This document shows positions 49,050-59,311 of a stretch of 64,000 nt of DNA, one piece after another; within the stretch, counting starts at the first letter, position 1; each line of letters starts with the position of its first letter. This stretch comes from Candidatus Burkholderia humilis (GTDB taxonomy: Bacteria > Pseudomonadota > Gammaproteobacteria > Burkholderiales > Burkholderiaceae): contig LFMX01000004.1 in assembly GCA_001184405.1 (NCBI GenBank), positions 62,001-126,000 on the forward strand, given 5' to 3'. A program made the position numbers and the translations under genes. Under the pieces are notes generated by a model. The model saw only the letters and a list, made by a program, of their open reading frames with translations, did not search any database and was not told where the DNA came from.

Positions 49050-49345
49050 CGACCAAACATATCGACCGCTGACGGCTATTTCCAGCACATCTCCAAGGCA
49101 GCGATTCTGGATGCCGTGAGCCAGTTCGCGCCATCGCACATGCACCGGCTGGCGAAGCTCAAAAAGGGCGACCTCGCCCGCGGAAGCCGAACGGCTCACG
49201 GACGGCACCGGCTGGATGCCCCCGGTCTTTACCGTCGAGAACGCCAGCGACGCCGCCGCTCCGGACGGGGCGGAGCCGGTATCCGACGACGTGCCGGAAT
49301 CGATGGAAGGCGAGGACAAACCCAGACGCACGTTTTGGCCGCGTG
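49050..49345 (+). pseudogene. C-terminal fragment of a plasmid/chromid ParB
   Basis: STADGYFQHISKAAILDAVS and HRLAKLKKGDLA in one frame, then after a frame change near 49190 GWMPPVFTVENAS, form the C-terminal domain of large ParB/RepB-like partition proteins, as encoded on burkholderial plasmids. The DNA-binding domain is missing. There is no parA or parS nearby. Confidence 0.65.
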
Positions 49346-49667
49346 ATCGAGCGCGGAGCGCTCCGGCCATGGTCGGAGCGCTTCGGCTCGATATCAGACC
49401 CACGAAAAGCGCGCATGCGCTCACGGACAGTCGCGCATGATGCTTTCGATGCCGCGCCCTGGCATGACGGTGCGCAGACCGGCGTCGTCTTCTCTCCGCT
49501 GCATCCACGAGGTGGACCGCCAGTAAACAGCAGCAGGCGCTTAACGAAAAAATCGGGCGCGGCCGAGGCGGCGCCCGTTTCAACCGATCCAGCAGATCGC
49601 GCCGCCGACGCCTTCGGTGCGGCGGGTAGAATTGAAACATGCAGATCAGTTCGTTGCGGGCGAAAGG
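49346..49667. other. No gene recognised
   Basis: GC-rich bacterial sequence between the ParB fragment and IS66. Open frames exist on both strands but have arginine-rich, shadow-like composition and no motif. Confidence 0.35.
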
Positions 49668-51126
49668 CTACTGATCCAGAGCGCAATAGGCAGGCCGCAA
49701 AAAGGCAGGCCGCGCATCGCCATCCAGTTCGATGCATCCGCGCAAAGCACCAAGGTCCAGAATGACGGCATAAACGGCGGCAACAGACAAACCGGACCTA
49801 CTACCACCGCGCCACATCTCGACTCTACCGATCTCGAGCGTGCCGTCTTCGCAATAGAGCGTCAGCGTGTGCCACTGGTTAAGCGAGTAGTTGATCGCCT
49901 TGGCAGTGTCAGATTTCGACGATAACGCTTCGAGCTTGGCTCTGAGCCACGCTTCGTAGATTTGAAGCAGTGGCTTGGCTTTCTCCTGTCGTATTCGCAG
50001 CCGTTCGTCCGCAGGCTTGCCGCGAATGGAGGCTTCAATGTCGTACAACGCGCCAATGTATTCGAGCGCCTTCTGCGTTGTGTCGGACGGCGTTCGCACG
50101 TGGATATCGTAGAATTTCCTCCTCGCGTGCGCATGGCAAGCTGCTTCCAGTACTGAGCCATCCAGGAACAGCTCATCGAAGCCCGCGTATGCGTCCGCTT
50201 GCAGCGTCCCCGTGAAGCCAGCGAGATGAGTTTGAGGGTGGATGCCTTGCCTGTTCGGCAAGTATGCGAACCATACCGCAGCGGGTTGTGTAGATCCCGA
50301 ACGACGATCGTCGCGCACGTAGACCCAGAGCCGGCCGGTGCGGGTCTTTCTGTTGCCCGGTGCGAGCACGGGAATCGGCGTGTCGTCGGCATGCAGCTTG
50401 GCGGCCGACACTGTATATCGGCGCAGCGCCTCGATCAGCGATGCGCACAACGGCTTCGCACTGGCCGACCCAGCGCCCCATGCTGGCTCGGTCAAGCGTG
50501 ATGCCGTCGCGTGTGGCGATCGCCGATTGTCGATACAACGGCTGGTGGTCTGCGTATTTCGAGACGAGGATGTCCGCGAGCAAACTCGGGTGGGCGACGC
50601 TCCGCTCGATCGGTAGTCCCGGTATCGGCGGCTGTTTGATGGCGTGGCAGCCTGGGCAAACAAGTTTGCGCCGGATCGTGCGAATGACTTTGAACGCGGC
50701 TGCAACTCGGGCGAGTTGTTCAGATGTGTCTTCGCCGAGCAGCTGCATTGTTTGCCCGCAGTCCGGGCAACTCGACTCGGGCTTGAGCAGACGATCCTCG
50801 CGGGCAAGGTGCGGAGGTAACGCTTGCCTCGAAACTGCTGCGTCCGTCGTTGCAACGGGAGAGGACGCGTTTGCCCCTCGAGCCTGCGCGCGCTGCACGT
50901 CTGCAACGCCGCGTCGGGCGGCCAGATCCTCGAGCTGAGTCTCGAGGGTCTCGATCTGCCACTGCAACTGTTCGGATTTGCGGCCGAACTGCATGCGCCG
51001 AAGTTTGTCGATCTGTGCCTTGAGCTGATCGATCTCGATGTCGCGTTCAGCGAGCAGACTACGAGCCTCGACCAACAAGGCCTTCAGGACATCGACATCG
51101 TCAGGAAGATCGGCGCCGTTCGACAT
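49668..51126 (-). pseudogene. tnpC: IS66 TnpC transposase, frameshifted
   Basis: From MSNGADLPDDVDVLKALLVE the N-terminal coiled coil (IEIDQLKAQIDKLRRMQFGR) leads to the zinc-finger domain (SSCPDCGQTMQLLGED; RKLVCPGCHAIKQPP). LSADILVSK-type and ADHQPLYRQSAIATRDGI follow. After a frame change near 50470 come the DDE core HADDTPIPVLAPGNRKTRTG and LQADAYAGFDELF. CHAHARRKFYDIH follows, then a damaged C-terminus from 49830 on. TnpA and TnpB are missing upstream, where a group II intron fragment lies. Confidence 0.88.
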
Positions 51127-51194
51127 GCACGGCAGTTTACGAGCGTTCCGCGCAGTTTACAACATCGACAACGCGGCGGTGCGACGGGGCTGTC

Positions 51195-51480
51195 GATCGC
51201 GGTAGGGGCGTTCCTTTCGGAACGCCCCCCGCACAGATCCGAACGTGCCCAATTAAGGCATCCGGCTCCTACCGTCGGTGTTTTGTTCTGGCTATGGATG
51301 CAGAACTCGCGGCATGGGCAAGTACTTTTCAACGATCACGTTCATGCGCCGCCACGTCAGCCACCGACGCTGACTCCGCCTCAGGAGGCTGAGATACCAG
51401 CGAATCTTGACCAGGTGGCGGACAGCACGAACAGCCTGAAGGTTGGTCGGCACCGCAAAGTAGGCGTAGTGCGATCGAGC
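51195..51480 (-). mobile_element. 3' end of a second group II intron
   Basis: The minus strand encodes a maturase tail in broken frames (YAYFAVPTNLQAVRAVRHLV; SLLRRSQRRWLTWRRM; PMPRVLHP). A domain V hairpin follows at 51268-51236 (GAGCCGGATGCC...GGATC), then a domain VI hairpin (GCGTTCCGAAAGGAACGC). The remainder of the intron is absent. Its sequence differs from the intron at 8.6-10 kb. Confidence 0.72.
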
Positions 51481-51555
51481 CTACCATCGGGCACATGAAG
51501 CGGATGGCAAATTCGACCGGAACTGGACGCGATTCACGGGGTGCTGTGCGGTGTG

Positions 51556-51700
51556 GTGCGGGCCACAACCTGCGCATGATGCTCAGGAAACTGCGGCTTT
51601 TTTTACGTCCTTGTTCTTGTCGCTTTGCTTAATCGCCCGCTTGGGAAGTTACCTGTACATGAGTGCCATCGGCGCTCAATATAATTATTCAGGGCCGACT
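51556..51700 (+). repeat. IS5/IS1182-type 3' end, copy B of a direct repeat
   Basis: Nearly identical to 22230-22374 in the same orientation, with a few substitutions and one extra T in a T-run. It encodes the GHNLRMMLRKLRLF tail. The IS30 fragment follows directly. Confidence 0.88.
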
Positions 51701-51702
51701 GA

Positions 51703-51913
51703 ATAGTGGCATGCCGCCACGATAGCGGAACCAGCGCGAGCCTACCGCTTGAGATGCGCCTACCGCCTGCACTGCTTTCTCGCTTGTAATGCCGATCGCG
51801 ATCTGTTGCCAAAACCGACGCTCGATCTCATGTCCAAGTGATGGCACCCCCGGCGAGTACATCGCTGCTCGCCCTGTCAACCGATACACCTGCTTCGCGC
51901 TTTTCACCATGCA
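51703..51913 (-). mobile_element. IS30-family transposase N-terminal fragment
   Basis: The minus strand starts MVKSAKQVYRLTGRAAMYSP, then PSLGHEIERRFWQQIAIGIT and VGASQAVGSRWFRYRGGMP, an IS30-type N-terminus. It is cut at the copy-B repeat. Confidence 0.75.
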
Positions 51914-51937
51914 GCACCTCCTCAATTAAAGATGTTG

Positions 51938-52258
51938 CGACGACCGGTTGAATCCGCCCAGTATGCAAGCCACGACTTCCAGCGCGAGCTGACGGAATAT
52001 GGCATGCGCTGCTCGATGAGTCGCAAGGGAAATTGCTGGGACAACGCGCCGACGGAAAGCTTTTTTAACAGCCTGAAAAACGAACGCGTCTATGCGACTC
52101 GCTATCGGACACATCAGGAAGCGATGGCAGATTTGTTTGAATACCTGGAAGTGTTTTATAACCGCAGTCGTCGTCATTCGTCGCTCGGCTTCGTATCGCC
52201 GGTTCAGTTTCTGCAGAACTGGATCAAAGTTCAGCAGACCAAGGATGCTGCTACATAA
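51938..52258 (+). mobile_element. IS3-family OrfB C-terminal fragment
   Basis: QYASHDFQRELTEYGMRCSM, KGNCWDNAPTESFFNSLKNE (catalytic Glu) and FYNRSRRHSSLGFVSPVQF are the last part of an IS3-type integrase-core transposase. The upstream catalytic Asp residues are missing. Confidence 0.88.
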
Positions 52259-52412
52259 CTCGGGACCTGTGGAAGGCGAAAAACCGAGGGAAGCTCAAGG
52301 GTGGCTTCCGGTGGGCCAGCATCCTCCGCGAAACCTTGCAGGAGTTGTCAGCGAATGAGAACCATGACTTTTTTTGATGGCTTTCAAGAGATCGGATCGA
52401 GGCGCAGTATGC

Positions 52413-52958
52413 TTAGACTTTCGGAACTATGTCTATCAAATAGAAACTTTCGCTCAAGTACAGGGGCAATGCTGAAAGATGATCATCCGAACTCGTTTTG
52501 AGCCAAACTCGCCGCGGTCTGCGACGGTAGGCACAACCGATAGCATGTCTGAGCAACAGGCGCCCCAAACCACACCCGATAAACTGACGTCGCAGCGCCA
52601 AATAATATATCTCGATACTACCTAGGCGCGTATCGTGCCGAAGCTCAAACCATCCGGCAGGTTGGTCGGCCACAAAAAGCACGTGCCCTTCAACATCAGC
52701 TGCCGCCAAATGAGAATCCCACTGAGCGGTTTCCCATGAGATCGCACTGCTCCAATTCCATACCGAAGCGACTTCCCTGTACATATCCCGATAAATCTCG
52801 GCTAGTTCGCTTCTTGCGAGTTGGAAGCGACACCTATCAGGCACAGTAGGTGCCTGCCAGAAACGTTCACCCGCGTGGAATAATATGTAGGATGTCTTAT
52901 TAGAGGTGCTATGAGCTTGCGGACGGATGGTTTTTTTCGGATGCAAATGGTCGAGCAT
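52413..52958 (-). CDS. GNAT-family N-acetyltransferase
   Basis: This protein of about 181 residues starts at MLDHLHPKKTIRP. The acetyl-CoA-binding core is visible as SIEIYYLALRRQFIGCGLGR (motif A, R/QxxGxG), then LLLRHAIGCA and the C-terminal HLSALPLYLSESFYLID. ADQPAGWFELRHD precedes it. Composition is AT-richer than the core genome and like the cyclitol genes. The frame is open upstream into the IS5 remnant at 52997, so the true 5' end may be lost. It could N-acetylate an aminocyclitol (kirkamide is an N-acetyl C7N cyclitol), which is inference from composition and proximity only. Confidence 0.75.
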   Translation of the reverse strand: MLDHLHPKKTIRPQAHSTSNKTSYILFHAGERFWQAPTVPDRCRFQLARSELAEIYRDMYREVASVWNWSSAISWETAQWDSHLAAADVEGHVLFVADQPAGWFELRHDTRLGSIEIYYLALRRQFIGCGLGRLLLRHAIGCAYRRRPRRVWLKTSSDDHLSALPLYLSESFYLIDIVPKV

Positions 52959-52996
52959 CAGGTTGTATTCTCGGTAAGTGAGTCTAGGGGCTGTTA

Positions 52997-53118
52997 AGGA
53001 ACCTCTGCACAACGCGTCTAAAATGCATGCGCCCAGTATGGACGATGGCAGGGCGGGAACAGTATGTCGGAGCTGATTTTTTGTCGCGACACGTCGATCT
53101 GCCAAAGTTGGTGACTGA
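52997..53118 (-). repeat. Inverted remnant of the IS5 right end
   Basis: The same about 122 bp as 21200-21323 (right end of the complete IS5) in reverse orientation, beginning TTAAGGAACCTCTGCAC. The transposase gene is absent. Confidence 0.9.
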
Positions 53119-53121
53119 ACA

Positions 53122-53244
53122 ACTTCCGGCGGCTGCGCATCCGCTTCGAGCGCCTAGCCTTCATTCACGAAGCTTTCCTCAAGCTCGCCTGCTGCATCAT
53201 CTGCTGGCGATAACTTCAAAAGTCATTCTGTTAAAGCTTCTTAG
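53122..53244 (+). repeat. IS5-type 3' end, third location
   Basis: Same 123 bp as the right arm of the 36.2-kb palindrome, encoding the FRRLRIRFERLAFIHEAF tail and ending CTTCTTAG. It directly abuts the 52997-53118 remnant. Confidence 0.92.
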
Positions 53245-53433
53245 TACAACCTGTAGGATTCGGATCGTTGCAATCCACTGACCTTCGTCCCTTAAGGAAT
53301 GAGTTTGGATTCCTTATTTCCGGCGTCGCGTGTCAATTGTCTGATTGTATTTCCGGCTAACGGAATCAACATCAAATAACGCTAATCGTTCAACCCATTG
53401 AACTGTCTGGTCCGCTAGTGCGGGAGGAAACAG

Positions 53434-54711
53434 ATGTACATGCCCAACGACTTGAAGCTCGCTGTGATTGGCCTTGAATACGTGGGCCTTCCGCTAGCCG
53501 TTGAATTCAGCAAGAAGCGTCCCGTAGTGGGCTTCGATATCAATCGCGCGCGTATCTCCGCATTGAGCGAAGGTCACGACACGACGCTCGAAGTGAGCGA
53601 CGAAGAACTCGCGACGGCGGGACGCCTTGCGCTGACGGCTGAAATCGCGGACCTCGAAGACTGCAATGTCTATATCGCCACGGTGCCGACGCCGATCGAT
53701 CAATACAAGCGGCCGGATCTGTCGCCGCTCGTATCGGCAAGCGAAACCATCGGACGTGTGCTCAAGAAAAACGACGTCGTGATCTATGAATCGACGGTCT
53801 ATCCCGGTGCAACGGAAGAAGAGTGCGTGCCGGTGCTTGAGCGCGTGTCGGGCCTTAAATTCAACGTCGATTTCTTCGTGGGTTATAGCTCCGAGCGGAT
53901 CAATCCGGGCGACAAGACGCATCGCGTGACGGACATCAAGAAGGTCACGTCGGGTTCGACGCCGGAAGTCGCCGAGACGGTCGACGCGCTGTATCGCGAG
54001 ATCATCACGGCAGGCACGCACAAGGCTTCGAGCATTCGCGTGGCAGAGGCCGCGAAGGTGATCCAGAACACGCAGTGCGATGTGAACATCGCGCTGATCA
54101 ACGAGCTGTCGATCATCTTCAACAAGATGGGCATCGATACGGAAGCCGTGCTGCAGGCCGCAGGCACCAAGTGGAATTTTCTGCCCTTCAGACCGGGTCT
54201 CGTCGGCCGCCATTGCATCGGCGTCGATCCGTACTATCTGACGCATAAAGCAAAGGCGATCGGTTACCACCCGGAAATCATTCTGGCGGGACGACGCCTG
54301 AACGACAGCATGGGCAGCTATGTCGTCTCGCAACTCGTCAAGGCGCTGACCAAGCGCGGCATCACGGTGTCGGGCGCGCGCGTGCTCATCATAGGTCTGA
54401 CGTTCAAGGAAAACTGCCCGGACCTGTGCAATACGCGTGTGGTCTACATCATCAACGAACTGGACGAATACGGCTTTGCTGTCGATGTTTACGATCCGTG
54501 GGTGTCGAAGCAGGAAGCGCATCACGAATACGGTGTCGGGCCGATCGATGCACCGGAAACCGGTGCTTACGATGTCGTCATTCTGGCGGTGGCGCACCAG
54601 GAATTCCGCGAGCTGGGCGCTGAGAAGCTGCGTTCGTTCGGCAAGGACAATCATGTGATTTACGATTTGAAATACGTGCTGTCCGCAGAGGCACGCGACT
54701 TGCGCCTTTAA
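53434..54711 (+). CDS. Nucleotide-sugar 6-dehydrogenase (TviB/WbpO-like), with unusual substitutions
   Basis: The 425-residue protein of the UDP-GlcNAc/GalNAc dehydrogenase family starts after GGGAGGAAACAG. Features: Rossmann start [58 protein letters not shown], and the catalytic Cys in [15 protein letters not shown]. The C-terminal block is [14 protein letters not shown]. The frame is intact. Normally invariant positions look changed: GLGYVG to GLEYVG in the NAD loop, GGHCIG to GRHCIG at the active site, and two likely Arg-to-Cys changes (NTQCDVN, PDLCNTR). It would oxidise UDP-N-acetylhexosamine to the uronic acid for capsule or EPS. Activity is doubtful. Confidence 0.9.
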   Translation: MYMPNDLKLAVIGLEYVGLPLAVEFSKKRPVVGFDINRARISALSEGHDTTLEVSDEELATAGRLALTAEIADLEDCNVYIATVPTPIDQYKRPDLSPLVSASETIGRVLKKNDVVIYESTVYPGATEEECVPVLERVSGLKFNVDFFVGYSSERINPGDKTHRVTDIKKVTSGSTPEVAETVDALYREIITAGTHKASSIRVAEAAKVIQNTQCDVNIALINELSIIFNKMGIDTEAVLQAAGTKWNFLPFRPGLVGRHCIGVDPYYLTHKAKAIGYHPEIILAGRRLNDSMGSYVVSQLVKALTKRGITVSGARVLIIGLTFKENCPDLCNTRVVYIINELDEYGFAVDVYDPWVSKQEAHHEYGVGPIDAPETGAYDVVILAVAHQEFRELGAEKLRSFGKDNHVIYDLKYVLSAEARDLRL

Positions 54712-54796
54712 GCACGGTCTTAAGCATTTCATGTTCGTTTAGCAACGGCGGGCAGGCTTTTCTTAAGCGGCTCTCCGCAACCAGGAAATACAGTCG

Positions 54797-55870
54797 ATGA
54801 CGGATCGCTTTGAGATCGTTAAGCAACAGCTTGTGCAGGAGCCTAGGACCTGGCTCATCACTGGAGTCACGGGCTTTATCGGCTCCAATTTGCTTGAGAC
54901 GCTGCTTAAGCTCGACCAAAAGGTGGTTGGCCTCGACAACTTCGCAACGGGGCATCAGCACAACCTCGATGAAGTGCAAAGCCTCGTGACGCCGGAGCAA
55001 TGGAACCGTTTCAGCTTTATCGAAGGCGATATCCGCGAATTCAAGGACTGCGCGGCGGCCTGTGAAGGCGTCGATAACGTGCTGCATCAGGCGGCGCTCG
55101 GTTCATGATCCGATCACTACACACGATGTGAACAGCAGCGGCTTTCTGCGCATGCTGGAAGCCGCACGCGCGGCGGGCGTTAAGAGCTTTACGTATGCCG
55201 CATCGAGTTCCACGTATGGCGATCATCCGGACTTGCCCAAGGTCGAAGACCGCATCGGCCGTCCGCTTTCGCCTTATGCCGTGACCAAGTTCACCAATGA
55301 GCTTTACGCGGATGTTTTCTCGCGCGTTTATGGTTTTCAGACGGTCGGTCTGCGCTATTTCAACGTGTTCGGCAAACGTCAGGATCCGCACGGCGCGTAT
55401 GCGGCGGTCATTCCGCTCTGGACCGCCGCGCTCATTCGTGGCGATGACGTTCCCATCAATGGCGATGGCGAGACGAGCCGCGATTTCTGTTTCGTCGATA
55501 ACGCCGTGAAGGCGAACATTCTTGCGGCGACGTCGTCGCCCGAAGCGAGAAATCAGGTCTATAACGTCGCGGTCGGCGATCGCACGACGCTCAACGAGCT
55601 CTATGACGGCCTCAAGCGCGCGCTTGTGGCGCATGGCGTGGATTCCGACAAGCAGCCGGTGTATCGCGATTTCCGGCTTGGCGATATTCGTCATTCGCAA
55701 GCAAGCGTCGAGAAAGCCGAGACCTTGCTGGGTTACATGCAACTCGTGCGCATCGCGGATGGCTTGCTCGAAGCCATGCATCCACAACGTAGCCGCCACA
55801 CCTGCAACAACCGCATAGTCAACGTGCGCCGCGCGCATCGTGCTTCACGCGCGCGGCGTCATGAGACAGG
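54797..55870 (+). pseudogene. UDP-N-acetylhexosamine 4-epimerase (WbpP/TviC-like), frameshifted
   Basis: The start [20 protein letters not shown] is followed by the NAD loop [13 protein letters not shown] and [15 protein letters not shown]. The frame changes near 55100, just after HQAALGS. Beyond it are [14 protein letters not shown] (catalytic Ser/Thr), the Tyr-Lys pair [27 protein letters not shown] and [14 protein letters not shown]. The normal C-terminus is also lost: the frame runs on without a stop into the next gene. It pairs with the upstream dehydrogenase to make UDP-GalNAcA-type sugars. Confidence 0.86.
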
Positions 55871-55877
55871 AGTCAGC

Positions 55878-57070
55878 ATGAACAAGCCCAAGGTGGTGCT
55901 GTTCGCCAACACGGACTGGTATCTCTACAACTTTCGCCTGTCGCTCGCCAACAAATTGCGCGACGCCGGGTTCGAAGTCATTCTGCTTTCGCCCGACGGC
56001 GAATACGGCCCCAAACTGCAATCGCTCGGTTTCCGCTGGCAAGCGGTGCCGATGAATCGCCGCAGTCTGAATCCCTTGCGCGAGCTCGGCATCATCGTAT
56101 GGCTGTCGCGCTTTCTTGCGCGCGAGCGTCCCGCGCTCGTGCATGGCTTTACGATCAAGAACGCCGTGTATGGATCGTTTGCGGGCAAGCTCGCCAACGT
56201 GCCGGCGCGCGTGAATGCCGTAGCAGGCATGGGCTATGTCTTCACGAGCCGCGACATCAAGGCGCGCGTGCTGACCGATCGTGCGCCGCGTGATGCGGCT
56301 TGCGCTGGGCGGCGAATGCGCTGCGCTCATTTTGCAGAATCCCGATGACGTTAGTTTGTTCGAACAAGCCGATCTCGTCGACCGCTCCGCTATTCGCTTG
56401 ATCAAAGGCTCGGGCGTCAATGTGTCGCGCTTTACGTTGCGTCCCCGATATCGGTGCGGACAAGGCGCAGCCGCTGCGTGTGCTGCTTGCTGCGCACTTG
56501 TTGTGGGACAAGGGCATTGCGGAATACATCGCGGCCGCGCGTACGCTCAAGAGCGAAGGCCGCACCGTGCGCTTCATGCTTGCCGGTTTACCCGATGACG
56601 GCAATCCTGCGGCGGTCGATCGCGCGGAAGTGGAAGGCTGGGTCAAGGAAGGACTGGTCGAGTGGCTGGGTCATGTCGGCGATATGCCCAAGCTCTTGCA
56701 GGAAGTCGATGTCATGGTCTTGCCGAGCTATCGCGAAGACTTGCCTAAAGCGTTGATCGAAGCCGCCGCATGCGGCTTGCCGCTCGTGACGACGGATGCG
56801 CCCGGTTGCCGCGAAGTGGTCAGCAAGACCGGTGTCGACGGCATTCAGATTCCGGTGCGTGACAGCGTTGCGTTGACCGATGCCATTCGCCTGCTCGATG
56901 GCGATCGCGTGCTGGCGCGCAAGCTCGGCCTTGCCGCACGACAAAAGGCGCTCGACGAATTCGACGAGCGCATCGTGATCGAAAAGACGCTTGCTGTGTA
57001 TTACGAACTGATGCCTTCTCTCGAGGCTGACAGCACCGTCGTCAAGCCGTCACCCGCCGTCGCTTCCTAA
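55878..57070 (+). pseudogene. GT4-family glycosyltransferase (PglA-like), two frameshifts
   Basis: The start [20 protein letters not shown] is followed by [20 protein letters not shown]. Frame changes lie near 56275 and 56430. The second Rossmann domain has RVLLAAHLLWDKGIAEYIAA, HVGDMPKLLQEVDVMVLPSY, the donor-binding EX7E type REDLPKALIEAAACGLPLVT, and ends KPSPAVAS at 57070. It would add a sugar to an undecaprenyl-linked EPS repeat. The epimerase frame reads through into its start. Confidence 0.86.
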
Positions 57071-57088
57071 GCACTCACCGCTTTATCC

Positions 57089-57126
57089 TCAGCCGCTCGC
57101 TTAAGAATTTCTTAGCGAGCGGCTGA
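57089..57126. terminator. Bidirectional hairpin between convergent EPS genes
   Basis: A 13-bp stem TCAGCCGCTCGCT (57089-57101) pairs with AGCGAGCGGCTGA (57114-57126). An AT-rich loop can extend it. TTTCTTT follows on the plus strand. Confidence 0.85.
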
Positions 57127-57131
57127 TTTCT

Positions 57132-58219
57132 TTAGTAATTCATCAACACGTCGTAAGCGCCTTTCAGGCTTGCCAGAACCGCTTCAGATCCCATAGTCAC
57201 CACAAGCACCGTCAGGAACCGTAGCGAAGCAGGCGTGCGTACTCTGATCGTCTGCACGAAGTACGGTAGCATCAGCGAGACGTAATAGAAGACGCGGTCC
57301 TTCCCCATCGGAAAGACGACGAATGCCGCGATCAGATAGACGATCAGGCCGAGGTGCATGGGCGCGAGTTCGCGCAGCGAGTCGGTGCGGCGATTTTCGT
57401 TAGGCTTGAGCGTATAAAGCATGATCGCCGATGCGATGCCATACGTGATCACGAGAATCAGCAGACGCGCGGTGAAATCGTCCTGATAGCCGGCGAACGT
57501 GCTGACACGACGGCAGCCGAAATCCTTGAAGAGCGCGCTGCCTGCACAGGCCATCAAAATGCCGGTCAAGCCGACCGCAGGCAAAGAAAACTTGGGCTTA
57601 GGCCCGAACATTCTTGCTGCGATCAGAAGCACGGCCGGCACGGCAAAGGTCGTGTGAATCGTGTTTGCGATCAACGCGCCGAGAATGGGCCGCCGGAAGT
57701 TGATGGCGAACAGCATCGCAACGGAAAACGCGAAGCCCTGGCGAATCTGAAACAAGCCGACGATCGCGAGCGCGGACGGAATGATCATCCACAACAAGAG
57801 GCCGAGAAGCGGCCGGTTCAAGCGGCTCAGCGAGCAGGCGACCAAAGCGTTGAGCACCACGATCGTCACGCGGATGCCTTCCTCGGGCGTGAATCCCAAA
57901 GAATTGACGATGATGATCCAGAGGCGCCAGCCGAGTTCATCGGTCGTGGTACCGACTGCGGTGTTGAGTGCCGACTTGCCATGATGGAAGTAGTTGACTA
58001 CCCAATCCCAGTTGGTGACGCGGAAATACTCGAGATAGGGCAGTTGATCGGGCAGCGAATCAGGGCGCGGCGTGACGGCAAGGAAGTACAGCAGTGCGGC
58101 CGTGATGAGCAAAAATGCCTAGCCGTCGGGTGTCGTCAGAAGCTCGCGCCGCGGGAGTTGGTTTCTACCCAGTCGGAGTCATCTGCGGAGGAATGGGGCA
58201 TCGAAGAAATTTTCGCCAT
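57132..58219 (-). pseudogene. EpsG-family polysaccharide polymerase, damaged 5' end
   Basis: An integral membrane protein of eight or more helices. Typical segments are LLLWMIIPSALAIVGLFQIR, QGFAFSVAMLFAINFRRPIL, ANTIHTTFAVPAVLLIAARM and PMGKDRVFYYVSLMLPYFVQ, as in EpsG/Wzy-like polymerases. The main frame is open from about 58112 to 57132. Upstream, the natural N-terminus (MAKISSMPHSSADDSDWVET from about 58219) is separated by a frame change. An in-frame TAG near 58120 lies directly before AFLLITAALLYF. Translation could restart at TTG about 58112. Confidence 0.75.
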
Positions 58220-58594
58220 ACGGTTTCATGACGGGTACGACCTCTGGTACATGGCGTCTTGGCGAGCGCCATCATGAAAGGAATGGTTTTTTGATTGGAA
58301 CGCCGGGCTTACGCCCATGATGGACGCACCTTGCGGATTAGAGAATGTCCCTTTTAGGCCGCCCGGATTCTGTGCGACGACGCACATGTCTGCAGACAAA
58401 TCGGGACGGGAACGATCGCGCCTGGCGAAGCAAAGCCTATGTGTGTTCGCGCGCGTACCAGTCTGAAGAAAGCTGATATTTTCGTGACCGATCGCGTGGA
58501 AAAGCGGCGCATTTAAACAACACGCTTCGTCTTAACGATTTTCTAAGCCGCTTGGCCTTAAGCCAGATTATTTCGCTAAGGGAGTATTCGTCAG

Positions 58595-59283
58595 TTGAAA
58601 CGCCGTGCTCGAATTATGCTGGCGTCGACTGGTTTGTTGACGGTGCTTGCGGTTGGCATTTTATGGGCGATGGGTTCGGGCGTCTGGGACTATGTGTCAG
58701 TACAGTGCCGCGCGCGACGCCGACATGGGCTGAACGCAACGCGATCGTTTTGCTAAGCGCCGGTGTCGATCAACCCGAGCTGGACGGTCCCTACACGCCG
58801 ACGACCGACGCGATGTACCGCATCGAAAAATCCGTAGCCGATTACGTCGAATGCAAGCGTACCGGCCAAGTGTGCAAGGTCATCGTGAGTGGCGGTGACA
58901 GTGGAATCCAGCCGAAAGGACACGGTATTGCGGACGCCGAGATCTATGCGCCGCGACTCGAAGCGCTCGGTGTCAAGCGGGACGATATGGTTTTCGAGCG
59001 CATCTGCAATACGACTTACGAGAATGCCAAGTATGTCGAGCCACTGTTGCATAGTGGCCGTTACGACACTGTCGTGCTCGTGACATCGGCGTATCACATG
59101 CGCCGTTCGATGATTGCGTTCGAGCGTCTTGGCCTGAGCATCATTCCCGATGCAGCGGATGCCGACCGCGCGAGGTTTTCGGTGCTGCCGCGCAGGCGCA
59201 ATGTCTGGTTAGCGCTAAGAGATCTGCACGAGATCGGCGGCATCATTCAGTTGTATCTCTACGACATCGCCGGGATTCGTTGA
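58595..59283 (+). pseudogene. YdcF/DUF218-family membrane protein, frameshifted N-terminus
   Basis: A TTG start (58595) after GGGAG gives LKRRARIMLASTGLLTVLAV, a membrane anchor. The frame changes near 58690. After it come NAIVLLSAGVDQPELDGPYT, CKVIVSGGDSGIQPKGHGIA, NTTYENAKYVEPLL and VLVTSAYHMRRSMIAFERLG, the DUF218 core with conserved Gly-rich and SAYHMRR motifs. The family (SanA/YdcF/ElyC) acts in envelope or polysaccharide biogenesis. The catalytic core is still open. Confidence 0.78.
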
Positions 59284-59311
59284 GTGCTTTAACCTTTGTC
59301 ATGACGAGCGT

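Noticed and set aside
53494-54732. Minus-strand open frame of 412 codons opposite the nucleotide-sugar dehydrogenase
   Set aside because: Arg/His-rich shadow of a well-conserved gene on the plus strand. No motif or ribosome site.
57354-58277. Plus-strand open frame of 307 codons opposite the EpsG-like gene
   Set aside because: Composition is charged and repetitive. The opposite strand gives clear membrane helices of EpsG type.
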